Shown piece by piece: positions 14,549-24,753 of a DNA stretch of 31,572 bases. Origin of the DNA: an uncultured Clostridia bacterium (GTDB lineage Bacteria > Bacillota > Clostridia > Oscillospirales > Ruminococcaceae); NCBI GenBank assembly GCA_947630315.1, contig CANRHA010000001.1, positions 1 through 31,572 of the forward strand, in the 5' to 3' direction. Each line of letters opens with the position of its first letter. Position 1 is the first letter of the stretch. The notes under the pieces are model-generated. The model did no database searches, was not told where the DNA came from, and was given only the letters and a program-made list of their open reading frames with translations. The position numbers and the translations under genes were made by a program.

Positions 14549-17500
14549 GCGAAGTTGTTGATAGAAGAGTCGTCTCTATGGAGATGAACAACGAACAGTT
14601 TAAAAGAGAAGCAGAAGCAACAATAAAAGAGCTCGAAAAATTGGAGAAAAGTGTAGACACCAAGGGAATGGAGAAAAACTTATCTTCACTTGAGAAAGTC
14701 ACATCTTCAATAAGCCTCGATGGATTGGCAAAAGCTGTCGATAAGATTAATTATCGTTTCTCGGCTTTAGGAACCGTGACCGATCAGATTTTTCGTAACA
14801 TAACAAATTCTGCAATATTAGCAGGAAAGAGAATGATCAAAGCTTTGTCTACAGACCCTCTTATGGATGGGTTATCAGAATACGAGACAGAGATAAACGC
14901 TGTTAAGGTAATAATGGCAAACCTTCCAGGAGTAACACAAGAAGAAGTGAATGATACACTTGCGGAACTGAATGAATACGCAGACTTAACTGTTTATAAT
15001 TTTGGTCAGATGACAGATGCAATAGGTAAGTTCACAGCAGCTGGTGTAGATTTAAAAACATCAACGGCAACAATAAAAGGTTTGGCGAACGTTGCAGCTG
15101 GTGCAGGTGTAAGTAACACACGATTAGCGGGAGCATACATACAGGTTTCCCAAGCTCTTCAAGCAGGAGTATTCAAACTACAAGATTGGAACTCTATGCA
15201 ACAGGCTGGTCTTGCTAACGAGGAATTTAGAAATAGGTTACAAGATACAGCAATAGAGATGGGCATACTTACAGGCAGGGTCGATAACTTCAGAGATTCA
15301 TTGAAAGACGGTTGGCTAACAACAGAGGTATTTACGAAAACTCTTGAAAAAGCAGCAAGCACAGACAACGAATGGGGTAAAAGACTTACGGCAGCAGCAA
15401 CCGAGGTAACCACTCTGACTCAGTTAATCGGTGTGCTTAAGGAAGCTTTAGGAACTGCTTGGGCCACTAGCATAAAGTATGTCATAGGTGACTTCACAGA
15501 GGCAAAGGCTTTGTTTACTGGTATAAGTGACATACTTTCAGGTATTATTAGCGGCTCTGCTGAAGCCAGGAACATAGCGCTAAAAGAGTGGCACGATATG
15601 GGCGGTCGTGAGGAGTTACTTAAATCGTTAGCTAACTTATTCGCGGCCATATACTCTATCATATACCCAATAAAGAAAGCTTTTAACGACACATTTCAGT
15701 CCATAACAGGAACTGGTTTGCTCGGACTAACTCGTTCGTTTTCAGCATTTACTAAAAGTCTAATACAGAATGAAGATGTAATGAACGGAATCTACAGCAT
15801 AGCTAAGGTACTCGCAACCGCATTGAAAGCAGTCTTTACAGTAATCAAAATGGGACTAGGAGTATTGGGAACGGTTCTAAAAGTAGCAGGAAGTCTCCTT
15901 CAAGCTCTTGTGATTATAGTAGGAAACCTCGCAGCTTTGGTAATACCTTTAACGCAAGCAATAAAACAATCGAAGATATTTCAGAGATTAATGGCGGCAT
16001 TCAACAAAATAGGAAACAGAGTTGTTAATACTCTTACTAACATAGTGTCTGCTATAGCTGGCTTTGTAGCATATGTATTACAACTTCCAATTCTTGGGGA
16101 TATTTTCAATTTGCTGTACAGCCTGATTTACAAGGTAGCCGATGCAATAGTTACAATAGTGGAAGCTATCGCGGATTTCGATATTCATAACATTGGCGGA
16201 TGGTTTAATGATCTTGTAAATAAACTGTCTCAGATATTTAGCTTTTCTAAGGAGTTCAAGACTCTTGAGAATATTATAAAAGGGTTCGGAACCGTTGTTA
16301 GTGGGGTAATAGGAGGAATTATAGGACTTTTAGGAACTCTAATTTCAACGATATTTAACGTTGGAAGCGAGTTCAAAACTTCGTTTTCATTTTTTGATAT
16401 AGGAAATTCAATTGGTGGTGCTTTCGTTTCCGCTATAAGCTTTATCATACAGAGCTTCAGAAATTTAGGAGCTGGGATAAAGAGTGCGTTTTCTTCTGAT
16501 AAAACGGGACAGATACAATGGGTTATTGACAAAATTATAGGTCTCAAAGATACGATCGTCGACGTCGTAAAGTCGATAGTTAATACAATAAAGAAGATAA
16601 ATTGGAATAAGTTATTTGCTTTTACGATTTCTATGGGATTGGTTATATCATTGTATCAATTGTCTAGTGGTCTGAGATCAATCGGAGAAGGTATTGAGAG
16701 TTTATCTGACGCAGCAAAAATATTGTCAAAGGCACTTAAAAAGAAGTTTTCAAGAACTCAGAGCACCATACGAAGTATAGCTATTCTTATCGGAACTTTG
16801 ACAGCTTCAATAAAAGTGTTATCGACAATACCGGCTGAAGACTTGAAGAAAGCTACTATTAGTTTAGCAACGATAATGGGAATATTCCTAGTATTTGAAG
16901 CGATACTGGTAGTAATGGAACTGATAGTCAAAAAATTAAAGCTGGGCGTTAGAATGCAGATGGCAACAAAAAGTATAGCTGCTATAGGAATAGCTGTTGC
17001 TGCTATGGCTGCTTCTTTGTATATACTCAAAGATGTTCCTGCTGGTTGGGATTTAGTTGGAAAGATGACTGCTCTTCTGACTTTGATGGTCGTGTTTGGA
17101 GGAGTTATAACGGTTGCATCTCGGTTCGGAGGAAATAAACTTACGAATTTCTTATCAATACTTGCTATGGCTTTTGCCATCGACAAGATTGTGGATGTGT
17201 TTGCAAAATTTGCTGATGTTCCATTAGATGACATAAAAGACAACATTAAAAATTTCATAGGACTTATGGCTGGTCTTGCTGTATTATTCCTTGGCATAGG
17301 TCAGATAAAAATAAGAGGCGTAGTTGGTTTAATAGCTATGGCTTATAGCATAGATGCAATAATAGAAGCATTGGAAGCATTTGGCAAAGCTGATTTATCA
17401 GGACTTAGAAAACAGTTATTGCTTCTTTCTCCGTTACTAATAGCTTTGGGTGCTTTCTGTTTAGCTGCTCTCAGTATTACCAAAAACGTAAAATTTGGTG

Positions 17501-20500
17501 GGGGATTAGCTACAGTTGGTGCTGGAGTAATGGGAATAGCTGTTGGAGTAGCGGTACTCATTGCGGCTCTTAATCTGTTTCCGAAAGAAGGCTTTGACGT
17601 TGGACCTTTCGCGGAGCTTATAACGTCCTTAATAGTTATATTTGGTGCGATAGGCGTACTAATTGGTGTTATTGGAAGCTTCAATAAAGCAGCAGACGGT
17701 AAAGCCTTGAAGGGTGCCGCAGGTACGTTGCTAACGATGGCTGTACTTGTAGGTTCTATAGCATTGTCGCTGGCAGTATTTGCTTTGATAAAAGATCCAG
17801 CTGATATTTTAGCAGGTATGGTTGCCATTAGCACTATACTGATTTCATTTAAGTATTTACTTAAAGAAATAAACGGTATGACATCTGCAAAGCGAGCAGT
17901 TTTGGTATTAGTTCTTATGATTGCTGAGCTTGCAGCAATTACGATATCTTTGTCAGCTCTTATGGCGTTTGATTGGGGACAATTGGCTTTACGAGCAGTT
18001 GTAATTGCTTCTACAATTGCTGCTTTGGCGACAATCGCTACGATATTTGCTAAGAAGTTTAATTTTCCAACAGGACAAATAGTTAAGTCGTTAGCTACTT
18101 TAGGCATTATGACCGCGATATTTGCAATTCTTGGGGTTGTTCTTGGAGCTCTAAACAGGTTAGCTCCGGATGCTACGTTATTTATGGTGCAAGCCGGAAG
18201 TATTGTTGTAGCCATAGGTATGATGGCATTAATTATAGGTCTTCTGTCACAATTTGGAGGAGATAACGTAGCTGTAGCTGGTAGTGCTCTTATGAAAGTG
18301 TCAATAGGTATTGCTGCTTTAGCTGCTGGTATGGCTTTATTGGGTGCTGTTGATATTCGTACGGGAACAATATGGGCTTTCGTAGGAGCTGTAACGGTTT
18401 TAACAGCTGTCTTTGGGGTTTTATTAGCAGTTATACAATACGCTAATTTGGAACCAGCTTTACTTTCGTTAAGTGCATTCGTTAACGGAATTTCTGAAGC
18501 TTTATTAAATTTTGGAAAGAGCGCCGCATTATTTGGTGTTGCAGTATTGGCGTTTGCCAAAGCTTTACAAATGATAAGTCAGATTGGTCAGGAGGAACAG
18601 CAGAACATAATAAATACTTTTACAGCACTTGGTACTGGTATAATAAGCGCTGTGGGTGTAATAATTATTGGGCTTGTTGATTTACTTACGATGGGATTAT
18701 ATACTCTGGTTTACAACGCGGTAGAGACTATAAAACACATATTCTCTCCCGAAGATGCTCAACTTATCACGATGAACATTAACAACGGCGTCATTTCGAT
18801 AATAGATAGTGCAGGAAACGCTATAGCTTCTGCTTCTTTAAAAGCAGGTCAACAGGCAAAAGAATCACTTGAACAAAATATGCCGGGGGAGAAAGAGGGA
18901 AAGGAGCAAGCCAAAAGTTATACGAATTCATTTACTTCAGGAACTCAGTTCTCAACAACACAAAGGTCAGAAATTGCTAAAAACGCAGGAGCTGGAACTG
19001 GATATTTTGTAAACACAGTTGAAAAGGATGTCGCTCCAAAGGCTAGAGTGGTTGAAGAAGAAGCTAGTAAATTACCAGAGGCTCAAGTAGAAGGTCTTAC
19101 AAAAATTTCAGCAACAGATACAGCGGAAGTACGAGAAGCAGCTGCTCAAGAGGTAAATGCTTGGTACGCATCTGCTGAACAGTCTTTAAATGATACAGAA
19201 ATATCAATGGTTAAGGACTGGAAGAAACTTGATGACGTTACCAGTACTAATATGCTGTATGTTCTTAAGCACATATACGAGGACGGAAACCAGATTCTAA
19301 TAGACGCGAATGGCGAAATGCAAGTAGTATCAAGAGAAACTGGCGAATCAGCTAAGCAAACAATACAAGATTACTTTGGAGTCGTTGATGCCAATATGGT
19401 ATTCTATTCCGAGGAAGCAAAACAGAACGCTAAAGAGGCAGGAAAGAAACCTTGGGATGGCTTCGTTGAGGGATTCGTAGATCAGGGGAATCAGATAATT
19501 AATCAGTTAAATTCTCAACTTGGTAGTGCTGGAATTGATCTGAGCAAAGGTATAGACCTTGGAAGTGGTGACAAAGTAGCTGAGACATTCTATAATAAGT
19601 TCCTGCCGAAGGATGAAGATAAAGATGGAGCGGAATCTTTCGTTGATGATTTACAGCAGAAGATAGAAGACATTACTAATAGTTTTGGTGATCTTGGATC
19701 ATCGTCCGGTGCAGGCGGAGCAACTAAAGCTGTAAAAGAATTCGAAGACACCATCGTTGAAATACCCGACATAAATGACACGGTTAATTCGTCGATGGAA
19801 AAATTCATAATAAGCTTCGCAAAAGCCCAAGAGACCATAGCTAATCCAGATTTACTTCCTGCTTTGCAATCAGGTTACAACGAATTCATCGAAATGCAAT
19901 ACAATACGTGGGCTGCAACGGATGACGGAATACAAACGATAAAAGAAGAGGAAGAGGAAATAGCAAGATTGACAGAAGAAGCTCTAGAAGCAGGTGTTGA
20001 CTTCGACGCTGAAGCTAAGAGAACACAATACAGACTTAGAGATATGGCTAATGCTTGGAATGAATTACGCAATACTCTTGTGGATACTGTTCAAGGACAA
20101 ATTGATATTTTCTCGGAATTCGACAAAAAGACAGAATTGTCTTCAGAACAGCTTATAAACAATATGAGGTCACAAATCGAAGGCGTTAAAGAATGGGCTG
20201 ACAATCTTACTATCTTGACGCAAAGAGGTTTGAGTGAAGGCCTGTTACAAAAATTGTCTGAGATGGGTCCTCAGGGTTATGAGTATGTTCACGCTTTTGT
20301 AGAAATGACAGCAGATCAGTTAAATCAGGCAAATCAGCTATTTGCTCAATCTACAACATTATCTGATGAAACAGCGGATCAATTACTTGCAAATTATGTT
20401 TATGCTGGTGCTATGACATCAGCAGGATTTATGCAAGGAATAGTTGACGGACAAACAGACGTTAATGCCGCTTGTGAGAATATGGGTTTGAGCGGTTTAG

Positions 20501-21336
20501 CAGCTTTGAAGAGTGTTCTTCAGATTCAGTCACCATCTCAAGAGACTTATGCCGTAGGTTCTTACTTGATTCAAGGTCTTGTCAATGGCATTACGGATTT
20601 CCAAGAGTCAGCTCTTACAACTATGAGAGAACTAGGTAAGGCATTAATCGAGAGTATGATTGAAGGAATGAAGTACGAAAGATTGTTTGTTAAGACTACA
20701 GCTGAAGAACTTGCTAAGAATGGTTACGACAGCATAAGAGGCAAATGGCAAGGGTACTATGATGCTGGTGTTTACGTAATTCAAAGATTCATAGATGGTA
20801 TGAATTCCAAGTACGATGATTTAGCTGCGGCAGCTTCAGCGTTGTCATCTTTAACTCTTGGAACTATGAGTGGTGTCTTAGAGGAAGCTTCTCCGTCACG
20901 TGCAACATTCAAAATAGGTGCATATGCAACAGAAGGCTTCATACTTGGTGTTAACAGTTATGCTGATCAGGTAAATGAGTCGACATCAAACTTAGGGTAC
21001 ATAGCAGCTAACAACTTAAGAAATGCCATACTTGCAATAAGTGAAGGTGTTGAAACTGACTTGAATATGGACCCTACGATAAGACCAGTTCTTGATTTGT
21101 CGAGAGTTACGCCACAAGCACAAAGAATAAATGCAATGTTCAGTAGAAATTTAGCAATAAAGGCTAATGCAGATGTTCAGCGTGCAGGTATAATTACAGA
21201 TTCGAACGGAACAACAGTAGCAGGCTCTCAGTATGTATTCAACCAATACAACACATCTCCGAGAGCTCTTGATAGAGTGGAAATCTACAGGCAGACTAGA
21301 AATCAGTTTGCTTCTTTTAGGGGGATGACAGAATGA
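14545..21336 (+). CDS. Tail tape measure protein
   Basis: 2263 residues, starting at an ATGA overlap with GGAGG ahead. It sets tail length during assembly and is expelled at infection; at about 1.5 angstrom per residue (a rule of thumb for siphophages) it predicts a tail of roughly 340 nm. The N-terminal tape-measure domain spans about 1-330 (ALSTDPLMDGLSEYETEINA, then NEYADLTVYNFGQMTDAIGK and LQDWNSMQQAGL). Residues about 400-640 and 740-1420 are very hydrophobic, with many possible membrane helices. The C-terminal third is polar and helical, with two SPS-type repeats (IQSPSQETYAVGSYLIQGL and EASPSRATFKIGAYATEGF). No peptidase or lysozyme domain is visible. Confidence 0.95.
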   Translation: MSEVVDRRVVSMEMNNEQFKREAEATIKELEKLEKSVDTKGMEKNLSSLEKVTSSISLDGLAKAVDKINYRFSALGTVTDQIFRNITNSAILAGKRMIKALSTDPLMDGLSEYETEINAVKVIMANLPGVTQEEVNDTLAELNEYADLTVYNFGQMTDAIGKFTAAGVDLKTSTATIKGLANVAAGAGVSNTRLAGAYIQVSQALQAGVFKLQDWNSMQQAGLANEEFRNRLQDTAIEMGILTGRVDNFRDSLKDGWLTTEVFTKTLEKAASTDNEWGKRLTAAATEVTTLTQLIGVLKEALGTAWATSIKYVIGDFTEAKALFTGISDILSGIISGSAEARNIALKEWHDMGGREELLKSLANLFAAIYSIIYPIKKAFNDTFQSITGTGLLGLTRSFSAFTKSLIQNEDVMNGIYSIAKVLATALKAVFTVIKMGLGVLGTVLKVAGSLLQALVIIVGNLAALVIPLTQAIKQSKIFQRLMAAFNKIGNRVVNTLTNIVSAIAGFVAYVLQLPILGDIFNLLYSLIYKVADAIVTIVEAIADFDIHNIGGWFNDLVNKLSQIFSFSKEFKTLENIIKGFGTVVSGVIGGIIGLLGTLISTIFNVGSEFKTSFSFFDIGNSIGGAFVSAISFIIQSFRNLGAGIKSAFSSDKTGQIQWVIDKIIGLKDTIVDVVKSIVNTIKKINWNKLFAFTISMGLVISLYQLSSGLRSIGEGIESLSDAAKILSKALKKKFSRTQSTIRSIAILIGTLTASIKVLSTIPAEDLKKATISLATIMGIFLVFEAILVVMELIVKKLKLGVRMQMATKSIAAIGIAVAAMAASLYILKDVPAGWDLVGKMTALLTLMVVFGGVITVASRFGGNKLTNFLSILAMAFAIDKIVDVFAKFADVPLDDIKDNIKNFIGLMAGLAVLFLGIGQIKIRGVVGLIAMAYSIDAIIEALEAFGKADLSGLRKQLLLLSPLLIALGAFCLAALSITKNVKFGGGLATVGAGVMGIAVGVAVLIAALNLFPKEGFDVGPFAELITSLIVIFGAIGVLIGVIGSFNKAADGKALKGAAGTLLTMAVLVGSIALSLAVFALIKDPADILAGMVAISTILISFKYLLKEINGMTSAKRAVLVLVLMIAELAAITISLSALMAFDWGQLALRAVVIASTIAALATIATIFAKKFNFPTGQIVKSLATLGIMTAIFAILGVVLGALNRLAPDATLFMVQAGSIVVAIGMMALIIGLLSQFGGDNVAVAGSALMKVSIGIAALAAGMALLGAVDIRTGTIWAFVGAVTVLTAVFGVLLAVIQYANLEPALLSLSAFVNGISEALLNFGKSAALFGVAVLAFAKALQMISQIGQEEQQNIINTFTALGTGIISAVGVIIIGLVDLLTMGLYTLVYNAVETIKHIFSPEDAQLITMNINNGVISIIDSAGNAIASASLKAGQQAKESLEQNMPGEKEGKEQAKSYTNSFTSGTQFSTTQRSEIAKNAGAGTGYFVNTVEKDVAPKARVVEEEASKLPEAQVEGLTKISATDTAEVREAAAQEVNAWYASAEQSLNDTEISMVKDWKKLDDVTSTNMLYVLKHIYEDGNQILIDANGEMQVVSRETGESAKQTIQDYFGVVDANMVFYSEEAKQNAKEAGKKPWDGFVEGFVDQGNQIINQLNSQLGSAGIDLSKGIDLGSGDKVAETFYNKFLPKDEDKDGAESFVDDLQQKIEDITNSFGDLGSSSGAGGATKAVKEFEDTIVEIPDINDTVNSSMEKFIISFAKAQETIANPDLLPALQSGYNEFIEMQYNTWAATDDGIQTIKEEEEEIARLTEEALEAGVDFDAEAKRTQYRLRDMANAWNELRNTLVDTVQGQIDIFSEFDKKTELSSEQLINNMRSQIEGVKEWADNLTILTQRGLSEGLLQKLSEMGPQGYEYVHAFVEMTADQLNQANQLFAQSTTLSDETADQLLANYVYAGAMTSAGFMQGIVDGQTDVNAACENMGLSGLAALKSVLQIQSPSQETYAVGSYLIQGLVNGITDFQESALTTMRELGKALIESMIEGMKYERLFVKTTAEELAKNGYDSIRGKWQGYYDAGVYVIQRFIDGMNSKYDDLAAAASALSSLTLGTMSGVLEEASPSRATFKIGAYATEGFILGVNSYADQVNESTSNLGYIAANNLRNAILAISEGVETDLNMDPTIRPVLDLSRVTPQAQRINAMFSRNLAIKANADVQRAGIITDSNGTTVAGSQYVFNQYNTSPRALDRVEIYRQTRNQFASFRGMTE

Positions 21337-22361
21337 TTTATAGTATAACAGCTACAAATTATCTTGGAGAGTCAGTAGCACTTGAACTAGCGAGGCCAGA
21401 GACTTCTGGCTTCCTAGTTAAAAGTGTAACAGGTGCTGGACCGCCTCAAGCGGCAGTTAATATTACAGAAATAGCAACGGTTGACGGTGGAATATTTAAT
21501 TCATCAAGAGCAAAGACTAAAAACATAGTACTGCAATTGATATTTTGGCCTAAGGATAATGCAGAGACAATCGAAGAGATACGCCATAGGTCATATAAGT
21601 ACTTTCCGCTAAAGAAAAATCTAACTCTATTATTCAAAACTGATTTCAGAACAAGCTATATTGTTGGTTACGTTGAAAAAAATGAACCCAACATATGGGA
21701 CAAGCAAGAAGGATGCCAGATAAGTATTATTTGTGATACACCTTGGCTAAAAGACATAAAGCAAGACGAAACAGCTTTCTCTGGAGTTCGCCCTATGCTG
21801 TTCTTCCCTTTCTACAATAATCTTGTTGAGTATTCAAAGACTCGTTCAGCATTGACAGACAATAAGAAAGACAAGGTCAAAGATTCTGATATGGATGACA
21901 TAATTGCAAGGACTTACACTAGTACTTCGTGGCCCGAACGTCATATAATAATGGGTGAAATTGTAAAGAAATATTATTATACTGTGAACTACTCAGGAGA
22001 AGTCGAAACAGGAATTAACATTCTCATTCACTTAACCGGTCCTGTTGACAGTATAAATATTTACAACGTAACAACCAATGAAAAAATGACAGTAGACGGG
22101 GCTAAGATTGAAGAGTTTACAGGAACTGCTTTGAGAAAGAACGACGAGATTGTAATATGTACAGTTCAAGGTCAACGTTCGGCTAAGTTACTTAGAAGCG
22201 GAAAATACACGAATATATTTAATTGCATAACTAAAGAATCTGATTGGTTCCAGTTAGTTAAAGGTGTAAACGAATTTGCTTATACAACACCAAATGACAA
22301 AGACCAAGCAGATTTAGTTCGTTTCCAAATTGTAAATGATATTTTGTATACAGGTATTTAA
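21333..22361 (+). CDS. Distal tail protein (Dit-like)
   Basis: 342 residues, overlapping the tape measure stop by ATGA. The N-terminal half is a Dit-type domain: PETSGFLVKSVTGAGPPQAA at about 22-41, the strand series ITEIATVDGGIFNSSRAKTK, and LTLLFKTDFRTSYIVGYVEK near 97-116. Dit hexamers join the tube to the tail tip. The C-terminal half (from about 200) is beta-rich, as in longer Dit proteins. The tail-tip partner (Tal) is not next to it, as is usual, but at 28024. Confidence 0.8.
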   Translation: MIYSITATNYLGESVALELARPETSGFLVKSVTGAGPPQAAVNITEIATVDGGIFNSSRAKTKNIVLQLIFWPKDNAETIEEIRHRSYKYFPLKKNLTLLFKTDFRTSYIVGYVEKNEPNIWDKQEGCQISIICDTPWLKDIKQDETAFSGVRPMLFFPFYNNLVEYSKTRSALTDNKKDKVKDSDMDDIIARTYTSTSWPERHIIMGEIVKKYYYTVNYSGEVETGINILIHLTGPVDSINIYNVTTNEKMTVDGAKIEEFTGTALRKNDEIVICTVQGQRSAKLLRSGKYTNIFNCITKESDWFQLVKGVNEFAYTTPNDKDQADLVRFQIVNDILYTGI

Positions 22362-22378
22362 AAAAGGAGGCGATTTAT

Positions 22379-22591
22379 ATGAAACTCACAAATGCACAGT
22401 ACGACGTCATCAAATGGATTGCTCAGTATCTTCTTCCTGCTCTTGGCACTTTATATTTTGCCTTAGCAAGTATATGGGGCTTGCCTTATGGAGAGGAAAT
22501 TGTAGGTACTATAACTGCTCTTGATACTTTCTTAGCAGTTATTATGGGTATAAGTACCAACACGTATAAGAAAGCTGGAGGTGACAAGTAA
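22379..22591 (+). CDS. Holin (r1t-type)
   Basis: 70 residues, AAAGGAGG ahead of ATG 22379. The sequence MKLTNAQYDVIKWIAQYLLP, then ALGTLYFALASIWGLPYGEE and a second hydrophobic segment TITALDTFLAVIMGIS, gives two membrane helices and a short charged tail, typical of r1t-like holins. It permeabilises the membrane to let the GH25 lysin reach the wall. The stop overlaps the next start (TAATG). Confidence 0.85.
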   Translation: MKLTNAQYDVIKWIAQYLLPALGTLYFALASIWGLPYGEEIVGTITALDTFLAVIMGISTNTYKKAGGDK

Positions 22592-22797
22592 TGAAATTCT
22601 TACAGTATAATGAAGTAGTTACAAGAATCGAAAGCAAGCAGGACTTGAATAAGATATTTATGGCTGCAAAACCTACTGATGTCGGGGAGACTTGTTGCTC
22701 TAACATACCAAACATTATATTCAAGCCGCTTGGCACCAAGACGATATGCGAGATCACAAAGGACGACTCCATATTCATTGATATTTCAGAGGAGTGA
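22591..22797 (+). CDS. Small hypothetical protein in lysis region (68 aa)
   Basis: 68 residues starting at ATG 22591, which overlaps the holin stop; GGAGGTGA is just upstream. The sequence is soluble in character (TRIESKQDLNKIFMAAKPTD, GETCCSNIPNIIFKPLG), with an adjacent cysteine pair and no membrane helix. I do not recognise it. Coupling with the holin suggests co-expression, not necessarily a lysis role. Confidence 0.65.
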   Translation: MKFLQYNEVVTRIESKQDLNKIFMAAKPTDVGETCCSNIPNIIFKPLGTKTICEITKDDSIFIDISEE

Positions 22798-22802
22798 CTT
22801 AA

Positions 22803-23132
22803 ATGATCTCATTAGAAGCAATAATAACTATCGTGTGCTCTGTTTTGGCTTCTAGTGGATTATGGACATTTATTCTAAAAATTCACGACAAGAAGGATGC
22901 CAAGACAAAAATGACTTTAGGAATCGGTCACGACAGAATAGTAAAGATCGGAACCGATATTCTTGAACGGGGAGATTATATAAGTGAGGATGAGTATGAA
23001 AACTTACACGACTACTTATATTTACCTTACAAGGCATTAGGCGGTAATGGGTCTGCTGAGAAGATAATGCAGCAAATCGATCAGCTAAGAATTGTAAAGA
23101 CTCCTCATCCCGGTTCCAAACAAAAGGAATGA
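22803..23132 (+). CDS. Membrane-anchored small protein of the lysis region
   Basis: 109 residues with AGAGGAG upstream. One N-terminal membrane helix (LEAIITIVCSVLASSGLWTF) is followed by a basic stretch (KIHDKKDAKTK) and a cytoplasmic-type helical domain with GIGHDRIVKIGTDILERGDY and DEYENLHDYLYLPYKALGGN. This pattern recurs in Clostridia phages beside holins, but its job is not established; a holin partner or regulator is a guess. Confidence 0.65.
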   Translation: MISLEAIITIVCSVLASSGLWTFILKIHDKKDAKTKMTLGIGHDRIVKIGTDILERGDYISEDEYENLHDYLYLPYKALGGNGSAEKIMQQIDQLRIVKTPHPGSKQKE

Positions 23133-23160
23133 TAAGAGCTGATACCACAGCTTTTTATCA
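23130..23160 (+). repeat. Imperfect inverted repeat after lysis genes
   Basis: TGATAAGAGCT at 23130-23140 pairs with AGCTTTTTATCA at 23149-23160 (eleven pairs with one bulge and one G-U), loop GATACCAC. No U-run follows the stem, so it is a weak terminator candidate; RNA processing or attenuation between operon segments is possible. Confidence 0.4.
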
Positions 23161-23171
23161 GATATTGCACC

Positions 23172-23200
23172 TTGACAATTTAATAAAGTAATGATATTTT
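23172..23200 (+). promoter_or_regulatory. Candidate sigma-A-type promoter
   Basis: TTGACA at 23172-23177 is a consensus -35 box; TATTTT at 23195-23200 lies 17 bases later and is a fair -10 box. It lies in one of the few intergenic gaps, just after an inverted repeat and ahead of the 23216-26053 cassette, so a separate promoter for that cassette is plausible. Confidence 0.35.
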
Positions 23201-23215
23201 TGGGAGGTAATCATT

Positions 23216-23737
23216 ATGCAAGGAAATCCACAAAATCAATTCAATAACAATCAGCAGTTCTCGAATTGGAACTACGATATGAGCTATCCAACACAGGGAT
23301 CTCAGCAGAACCAAGTAAATACACAGCAACCATTTTCTCACACTGCGACACAGCAACAGAACTGGTTAAATAATCAGCAATCTGTCGGCTTTACTCAACC
23401 AAGCACTCAACAACAAAGATTTGTACTTCCTGGTCATTTAGTAAATGATATTTCGGAGGTGCAGATCAACGAGGTGCCTATGGATGGGAGCTATAACGTA
23501 TTTCCTCTTCGCGACCTGTCTGCAATTTATTTAAAATTTTGGGATAATGACGGACGGTTTAAAACCAGACGTTATGTCCTTGTAGATGATACGCAATCTC
23601 AGAATGTCGAAAATCAAAATCAGACCCAAATGGACGAAGTTATGTCCAAAATCACATCACTAGAAAGTATGGTGAAGAAGATTCTTAGAAAGTCATATAA
23701 AAATGAATCAAAAGGAGGAAATAACGATGCAAAATAA
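23216..23737 (+). CDS. Gln/Asn-rich phage protein, function unknown
   Basis: 173 residues, GGGAGGTAA ahead of ATG 23216. Residues 1-70 are low complexity, dominated by Gln, Asn, Ser and Thr and likely disordered. Residues 73-125 form a compact segment (VNDISEVQINEVPMDGSYNV, PLRDLSAIYLKFWDNDGRFK, TRRYVLVD), followed by a short coiled coil (MDEVMSKITSLESMVKKILR). I have seen this arrangement in gut phages only as an unnamed protein. A virion or assembly role is possible from its location. Confidence 0.65.
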   Translation: MQGNPQNQFNNNQQFSNWNYDMSYPTQGSQQNQVNTQQPFSHTATQQQNWLNNQQSVGFTQPSTQQQRFVLPGHLVNDISEVQINEVPMDGSYNVFPLRDLSAIYLKFWDNDGRFKTRRYVLVDDTQSQNVENQNQTQMDEVMSKITSLESMVKKILRKSYKNESKGGNNDAK

Positions 23738-23930
23738 TTTCAGTATGCAAGTGCAGCAATTAATGCAAAGACCAGAGTTTCAAGATTCATTTGCTCAAAG
23801 TGGTTTGTCCGCGATTAGAGATATGGACGTAGCTCGTGGAGTAGAAATAGCTGATAATATTTGCAGAAGTTATGGACTATCTCGAGAGCAAATGATGCAA
23901 GGAATCGCTCGAACCATACAGAATAGATAA
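23727..23930 (+). CDS. Small helical hypothetical protein (67 aa)
   Basis: 67 residues from ATG 23727 behind AAAGGAGG, overlapping the previous gene by 11 bases. The sequence is Gln/Met-rich and helical (FSMQVQQLMQRPEFQDSFAQ, VEIADNICRSYGLSREQMMQ). No known motif. It is coupled to the Gln/Asn-rich gene before it. Confidence 0.65.
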   Translation: MQNNFSMQVQQLMQRPEFQDSFAQSGLSAIRDMDVARGVEIADNICRSYGLSREQMMQGIARTIQNR

Positions 23931-23952
23931 AGAAAAGGAGGTAGAGAAATTT

Positions 23953-24753
23953 ATGTTAGGAGGAAATTCAGGAGCTTTCGGATTAGACCTCGGTGCATTG
24001 CTTGGTAACGCTCTTAGCAGAAGCGGTAGTGGCAATAATGGCGACTGGGGTGGAAACGGAGCTTGGTGGATCATCGTTATCTTATTTGCTCTTTGGGGCA
24101 GAAATGGTAACGGTCTGTTTGGCGGTGACAATGGAACCAACACACAGACAATTCCTGCAACAGCTGGAGACCTTCAGAGAGGCTTTGATACCCAGACAGT
24201 CGTTAACAAGCTTAACGGTCTTGAGAACGGCATCTGTAACTTAGGCTATGATCAGCTTTCTCAGATGAATGGTCTTACGAATACTGTTACTCAGACAGGT
24301 TGGGGTATTCAGCAGTCGCTTCAGAACCTTATGGTTTCGCTTATGCAGCAGGGATTCAATCAGTCTGCTCAGACGAAGGATTGTTGCTGTACAGTAGAGA
24401 ACTTGCTTCAGCAGGCTAACTACAACCGCCAGCAGGATACTTGCGCGATTACTACAGCTATTGACAGAATGGCTCAGAACATCATTGCTAACGACAATGC
24501 GAACTATCGTCAGTTGCACGATGAGAATGTTCAGCTTCAGATGCAGAACAAGGATGCTCAGATTGCAGCATTGACACAGCAGCTTAACCGTTGCTACGAT
24601 GACAATACAGCAAATAGTGTTGTTGCAAGATTGACGAACGTAATTAATCCGCCTGTTACACCGGCGTACATTGTACAGAATCCCAATGGTTGCAACTGCA
24701 ACAACAATAACGGATGCTGCAATAATAACTGGGGCAATGTAGCGTGGGGATAA
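23953..24753 (+). CDS. Gly-rich N-terminus, Cys/Asn-rich C-terminus protein, function unknown
   Basis: 266 residues, AAGGAGGT ahead of ATG 23953. Residues 1-65 are glycine/asparagine-rich around a hydrophobic core, AWWIIVILFALWG, that could insert in a membrane. Residues 70-215 form a long helical region (LNGLENGICNLGYDQLSQMN, then QTKDCCCTVENLLQQANYNR and a coiled coil ending DAQIAALTQQLNRC). The C-terminus is a Cys/Asn repeat (NPNGCNCNNNNGCCNNN). Related proteins are common in Clostridia phages and prophages without a known role. The three-cysteine cluster and the cysteine-rich tail suggest disulfide or metal cross-linking. Confidence 0.65.
   Translation: MLGGNSGAFGLDLGALLGNALSRSGSGNNGDWGGNGAWWIIVILFALWGRNGNGLFGGDNGTNTQTIPATAGDLQRGFDTQTVVNKLNGLENGICNLGYDQLSQMNGLTNTVTQTGWGIQQSLQNLMVSLMQQGFNQSAQTKDCCCTVENLLQQANYNRQQDTCAITTAIDRMAQNIIANDNANYRQLHDENVQLQMQNKDAQIAALTQQLNRCYDDNTANSVVARLTNVINPPVTPAYIVQNPNGCNCNNNNGCCNNNWGNVAWG

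Noticed and set aside
17343..18560. 405-codon open frame on the minus strand
   Set aside because: It is antisense to the hydrophobic centre of the tape measure protein, has Ala/Thr/Pro/Ile-biased composition from reversed hydrophobic codons, and lacks a ribosome binding site.
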